Translations under genes and position numbers: made by a program
Notes under the pieces: model-generated
The model's input: only the letters and a program-made list of their open reading frames with translations
The model's database searches: none
Told to the model about the DNA's origin: nothing
Part shown: positions 5,900 through 6,028 of the stretch, in pieces
Layout of the letters: each line of letters starts with the position of its first letter
Position numbering within the stretch: the stretch's first letter is position 1
Source of the DNA: Nitrospinaceae bacterium
GTDB lineage: Bacteria; Nitrospinota; Nitrospinia; Nitrospinales; VA-1
Length of the DNA stretch: 6,028 bases
Direction of reading: 5' to 3'
Assembly: GCA_012961055.1 (NCBI GenBank)
Contig: DUAA01000065.1
Coordinates: 865 to 6,892 of the forward strand

Positions 5900-6028
5900 T
5901 GGTTAATTTTTTTCAATTCCTTTTTAACTCCATAGGGAACAAGTTTAGAAACGTCACCGTTGTGTCGTGCGATTTCCTTGACCAGATTGGAACTTAAAAA
6001 AGAATACTCCTGGCTAGGAATCATAAAT
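5896..6028 (-). CDS. coaD: Phosphopantetheine adenylyltransferase (3' end only)
   Basis: Only the last 43 residues are in the window; the gene continues beyond base 6028. The fragment reads MIPSQEYSFLSSNLVKEIA and then GDVSKLVPYGV, ending at TGA 5896-5898. The 'MPSxEYSFLSSxxVKEIAxxGGDVSxxVP' C-terminus is diagnostic of bacterial CoaD: the Ser-Ser-x-x-Val-Lys segment belongs to the nucleotide-binding region. CoaD converts 4'-phosphopantetheine and ATP to dephospho-CoA, the penultimate step of coenzyme A synthesis. The final KKELKKINQ is a normal basic tail. The stop overlaps the aspC start by four bases, placing coaD as the upstream gene of that operon. Confidence 0.92.
   Translation of the reverse strand, partial: FMIPSQEYSFLSSNLVKEIARHNGDVSKLVPYGVKKELKKINQ

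Noticed and set aside
4620..5906. Several plus-strand open frames (4620-4904, 4950-5242, 5315-5584, 5597-5818, 5724-5906)
   Set aside because: They are antisense shadows of aspC; codons and motifs support only the minus-strand aminotransferase.
1..6028. CRISPR array, tRNA, rRNA, phage or defence system
   Set aside because: No regularly spaced direct repeats, no cloverleaf-like or rRNA-like sequence, and no phage or defence signature genes were found on either strand.

Overview
The window reads as ordinary chromosomal sequence of a Gram-negative bacterium with moderately AT-rich DNA. An outer envelope is implied by apolipoprotein N-acyltransferase (Lnt), a lipoprotein with a classical lipobox, and a lipoprotein domain related to the cytochrome c maturation factor CcmI. 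The short GNAT-type N-acetyltransferase with a Cys motif, the zinc-ribbon DnaC-like ATPase and the coaD-aspC order recall deltaproteobacteria-like lineages. Nitrospinota or a relative is my best guess, held at low confidence because it rests on remembered family resemblance and not on a search.

Layout. Bases 1-199 (+) are the 3' end of a GNAT acetyltransferase of the ArgA type. Bases about 230-444 (+) hold what looks like a decayed, frameshifted remnant of a short flagellar rod-family (FlgC/FlgG-like) protein. Bases 434-1548 (+) are a two-gene unit with an ATGA overlap: an 85-residue conserved-looking protein of unknown function and a DnaC/IstB-type AAA+ ATPase with a cysteine-rich N-terminus. 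After a promoter-like intergenic region, 1722-2537 (+) encodes a lipoprotein made of two tandem CcmI C-terminal-like domains. It converges on lnt (2608-4191, -). Lnt is divergent from a small BFD-type [2Fe-2S] protein (4344-4610, +), which in turn converges on aspC (4700-5899, -). aspC is translationally coupled through an ATGA overlap to the 3' end of coaD (5896-6028, -), which runs off the window.

How the genes relate. The strand switches imply at least four transcription units, so this is a patchwork of housekeeping genes and not one pathway. Functions covered are arginine biosynthesis (ArgA-like), DnaC-like helicase loading or a related DNA transaction, envelope lipoprotein maturation (Lnt), a possible cytochrome c maturation accessory, Fe-S chemistry, amino-acid transamination (possibly including prephenate) and coenzyme A synthesis. 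I see no CRISPR array, tRNA, rRNA, insertion sequence or defence island. The points most worth a second look are the double-domain CcmI-like lipoprotein, the flagellar-family relic, and the unexplained small partner of the DnaC-like ATPase.
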